Assembly: GCA_031383555.1 (NCBI GenBank)
Contig: JANMZR010000418.1
Span: 1 to 7,907, forward strand
Reading direction: 5' to 3'
Length of the DNA: 7,907 nt
Source of the DNA: JANMZR01 sp031383555
Lineage (GTDB): Bacteria > Bacteroidota > Bacteroidia > Cytophagales > Spirosomataceae
The notes below the pieces were generated by a model that saw nothing but the letters and a program-made list of their open reading frames with translations, did not search any database and was not told the origin of the DNA. Made by a program: the position numbers and the translations under genes. The first letter of the stretch is position 1. Each line of letters begins with the position of its first letter. Below are positions 5,857 to 7,907 of the stretch, one piece after another.

Positions 5857-7803
5857 ATGAGAACACTAAGCCTTACTCTACTTCTCGCACTTATTTGTAG
5901 TGTTGGTTTTGCTCAAAACAAGCACACCGACAGTCTGCATCGACAGTTTTTCGTTGTGAAAAATGATACCAGCCGTGTGTGGGTATTAGCAGAACTCTGT
6001 TCTAATTTCAGGTATTCAAATACTGATTCTTCTATTTTTTACGGCGAAAAGGCTTTGAGCCTGGCCAGAAAAATTAAGTTTCTCAGGGGTGAAGCCAATA
6101 CATTAAATAGGCTTAGTCTCACATTTACAGGAATTGGCGATTTTCCGAAGGCGTTGGAATTGCAATACAGTGCTTTGAAAATAAGTGAAGACAATAATTT
6201 CCAGCTTGAAAAGGCAGCTTGTTTAAGACGTATGGGATTTGTTTATACGGATTTAAAAAATTATAGCAAAGCGATTGGGTTATTTCTTACGGCACTTAAG
6301 ATTGACTCTACTATTAAAAACAAAGGAGGTGTAGCAATTGCTTATAACAATTTGGGGTTGCTATATCAGGCCATGAATAATGCTGATTCTGCGTTGTACT
6401 ATAACCAGAAAGCTTTTAATGTACTTAACTATTATAAAGATATGGCAGCAGAACTTTACAGGGTTCGGGGTGATATCGAAGCCATGAAGGGCGATAAGGC
6501 TTCGGCTGTCAAGTTTTATCAACAAGGTATTCAGATAACATTAAAGAATAATGATTATCGTAATAGTTCGTTTATTTATTCAAACCTAGCTGCTATTTAC
6601 AAGCAGATGAATCAGCCGGATTCAAGTATCTATTATGCAATAAAAGGCGTTGAATCCGGCCAAAAAAGCTCTTTCAAAAAGGGTATCTTACTTTCTGCAA
6701 ATTTATTGGCGCAATTATATGATTCTGTCAGCCCGAATAAATCCCTTTATTATTATAAAATAGCAACCGCTGTTAAAGACAGTTTATTTGGGGCGGGAAA
6801 TGTTCTCATAATCCAGGCAATGGTAACAAAGGAAGAAGCAAGGCAAAAAGAAATTGAGTTGGCTAAAACGAATTATCAAAATAAATTAAAACAATATGGA
6901 TTAACCGGGGGGTTAGGCGTGTTATGTATTATTGCTTTTATTTTATATCGCAACAACCTGCAAAAACAAAAAGCCAATAAAGTTTTAGAAACAACGCTTA
7001 AACATTTAAAGACCACCCAAACCCAGCTCATCCAATCCGAAAAACTCGCCAGCCTCGGCGAACTCACCGCAGGGATAGCTCATGAAATACAAAACCCATT
7101 GAATTTTGTCAATAATTTTTCAGAGGTTTCTGTTGAATTATTAGAAGAACTAAAAAGCCCCCTAACCCCCGAAGGAGGAATTAGACCGGGCGAAAAAATG
7201 GATATGGAGATTTTTAGTGATCTCTCCCAAAATCTTGAAAAAATCACTGAACATGGCAAACGAGCATCATCTATCGTAAAAGGCATGCTGGAGCACTCCC
7301 GTGCCAGTACTGGCGTAAAGGAATTGACTGACATCAATGCTTTAGCCGATGAATATTTAAGATTGGCTTATCATGGCTTAAGAGCAAAAGATCCACGGGA
7401 TTCTGCGAATAAGGATATCAATTCCGATTTTAAAACTGATTTTGACCCAAACCTCACAAAAATTGCAATCATTCCGCAGGATATCGGGCGGGTTTTGTTG
7501 AATTTGATTAATAATGCATTTTATGCTGTTCGGAATATTGAAAAACCTTTAGTTACTTTAAGTACTGAGAAATCTGAGAATCAAATCATTATCAAAGTAA
7601 AAGATAATGGCACTGGCATAACTGACGAAGTAAAATCCAAAATCTTCCAACCTTTTTTCACCACCAAACCAACCGGACAAGGCACAGGTTTGGGACTAAG
7701 TTTGGCTTATGATATTATAACGAAAGGGCATGGTGGAACTATTGAATGTGAAAGTGTGGAGGGAGAAGGAACGACTTTTGTGGTGAAATTATCTATAACC
7801 TAA
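5857..7803 (+). CDS. TPR-containing sensor histidine kinase (HK3)
   Basis: Complete 648-aa sensor kinase with the same plan as HK2. The ATG start is supported by the signal peptide (MRTLSLTLLLALICSVGFAQ). About six TPR units span residues 50-310 (for example FPKALELQYSALKI, YSKAIGLFLTALKI, ADSALYYNQKAFNVL, ASAVKFYQQGIQI) and should be periplasmic. One membrane helix lies at about 347-366, then YRNN and a short coiled coil. Motifs: H-box His409, N-box LLNLINNAF (547-555), G1 DNGTGI (Asp583), FQPFFTTK, G2 GQGTGLGLS (607-615). It differs from HK1 and HK2 by two short in-frame additions: SPLTPEGGIRPGE after the H-box, made by a GC-rich repeat-like stretch, and PRDSAN before the conserved NSDFKTDF. 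Unlike HK1 and HK2 it ends VVKLSIT with TAA and has no palindrome after it. It starts 11 bp after the ATPase stop, suggesting read-through transcription from that gene. No regulator is adjacent. Confidence 0.95.
   Translation: MRTLSLTLLLALICSVGFAQNKHTDSLHRQFFVVKNDTSRVWVLAELCSNFRYSNTDSSIFYGEKALSLARKIKFLRGEANTLNRLSLTFTGIGDFPKALELQYSALKISEDNNFQLEKAACLRRMGFVYTDLKNYSKAIGLFLTALKIDSTIKNKGGVAIAYNNLGLLYQAMNNADSALYYNQKAFNVLNYYKDMAAELYRVRGDIEAMKGDKASAVKFYQQGIQITLKNNDYRNSSFIYSNLAAIYKQMNQPDSSIYYAIKGVESGQKSSFKKGILLSANLLAQLYDSVSPNKSLYYYKIATAVKDSLFGAGNVLIIQAMVTKEEARQKEIELAKTNYQNKLKQYGLTGGLGVLCIIAFILYRNNLQKQKANKVLETTLKHLKTTQTQLIQSEKLASLGELTAGIAHEIQNPLNFVNNFSEVSVELLEELKSPLTPEGGIRPGEKMDMEIFSDLSQNLEKITEHGKRASSIVKGMLEHSRASTGVKELTDINALADEYLRLAYHGLRAKDPRDSANKDINSDFKTDFDPNLTKIAIIPQDIGRVLLNLINNAFYAVRNIEKPLVTLSTEKSENQIIIKVKDNGTGITDEVKSKIFQPFFTTKPTGQGTGLGLSLAYDIITKGHGGTIECESVEGEGTTFVVKLSIT
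7157..7178. repeat. GC-rich REP-like stretch inside the HK3 coding region
   Basis: The stretch GCCCCCTAACCCCC followed by GAAGGAGG stands out from the AT-rich gene around it and forms a partial inverted repeat (CCCCC against GGAGG). It encodes SPLTPEGG in frame, in the loop between the H-box helix and the rest of the dimerisation domain, where HK1 and HK2 have unrelated, shorter sequence (35 and 37 residues between NFSE and the KI before HGKRAS, against 40 in HK3). I recall CCCCCTAACCCCC-type palindromes as dispersed intergenic repeats in Bacteroidota, but cannot confirm this here. Confidence 0.5.
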
Positions 7804-7893
7804 ATACAATATTATTACATCCTGTTGTGAAAAATGAGGCAAGTTTATTACTTTTATTTCTTTAAAAAAACATTTTAAAATTATTTGCAAAAA

Positions 7894-7907
7894 ATGAAAA
7901 AATATTT
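7894..7907 (+). CDS. Possible start of a further gene, 3'-truncated by the window
   Basis: ATG AAA AAA TAT at the very end reads MKKY, a typical opening of a Bacteroidota signal peptide, after an A-rich leader (TTTGCAAAAA). Only four full codons are visible, so this is a weak call made from start context alone. The rest of 7804-7893 is AT-rich and shows no convincing terminator, RNA gene, palindrome or kinase-tail copy. Confidence 0.2.

Noticed and set aside
7804..7893. Terminator or small gene after HK3, including a 14-codon frame starting at 7834
   Set aside because: No stable stem with a T-run is visible, and the short frame (MRQVYYFYFF...) is low-complexity AT-rich translation without support.

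Overview
The window looks like a piece of a Bacteroidota chromosome (Cytophagales/Chitinophagales/Saprospiria-like; the genus cannot be read from it). The reasons are low GC by eye, A-rich leaders without strong Shine-Dalgarno sequences, sensor kinases built as signal peptide + periplasmic TPRs + one membrane helix + kinase, a 7TM-DISM kinase, an ATPase_2/DUF234-type ATPase, and intergenic palindromes of the 'GAATCACAGATT' kind. All genes are on the + strand.

Layout: (1) 1-1950, the 3' part of a 7TM-DISM sensor histidine kinase (HK1) whose start lies before the window. (2) 1945-2050, an imperfect palindrome that begins inside the last two codons of HK1, followed at 2055-2150 by an orphan copy of the last 31 codons plus stop of a histidine kinase. 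(3) 2163-4136, a complete TPR sensor histidine kinase (HK2). (4) 4131-4237 and 4242-4337, a second palindrome plus orphan kinase tail in the same arrangement. (5) 4403-5845, an AAA/STAND-like ATPase with a nuclease-like C-terminus, preceded by a perfect 10-bp inverted repeat. (6) 5857-7803, a third, complete TPR histidine kinase (HK3) starting 11 bp after the ATPase. (7) 7804-7907, an AT-rich tail that may contain the first codons of another gene.

The three kinases share an almost interchangeable transmitter module (H-box AGIAHEIQNPLNFVNNFSE, N-box LLNLINNAF, G2 GQGTGLGLS) attached to two different sensor types. No response regulator or receiver domain is present, so they are orphan kinases that probably signal to regulators encoded elsewhere.

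The most unusual structure is the repeated tail-palindrome-tail arrangement after HK1 and HK2. In both cases the palindrome supplies the final Val codon and the TGA stop (GTCTGA). In both cases it is followed, through a homologous junction, by a 96-nt kinase tail starting at the same codon (YDI). HK1 and its downstream tail differ mainly at third codon positions. This suggests the tails come from different functional paralogs and are not decayed tandem duplicates. I interpret it as a small repeat element that recombines or inserts at the 3' ends of this kinase family while keeping the host gene intact. That is a hypothesis; the sequence pattern itself is directly visible.
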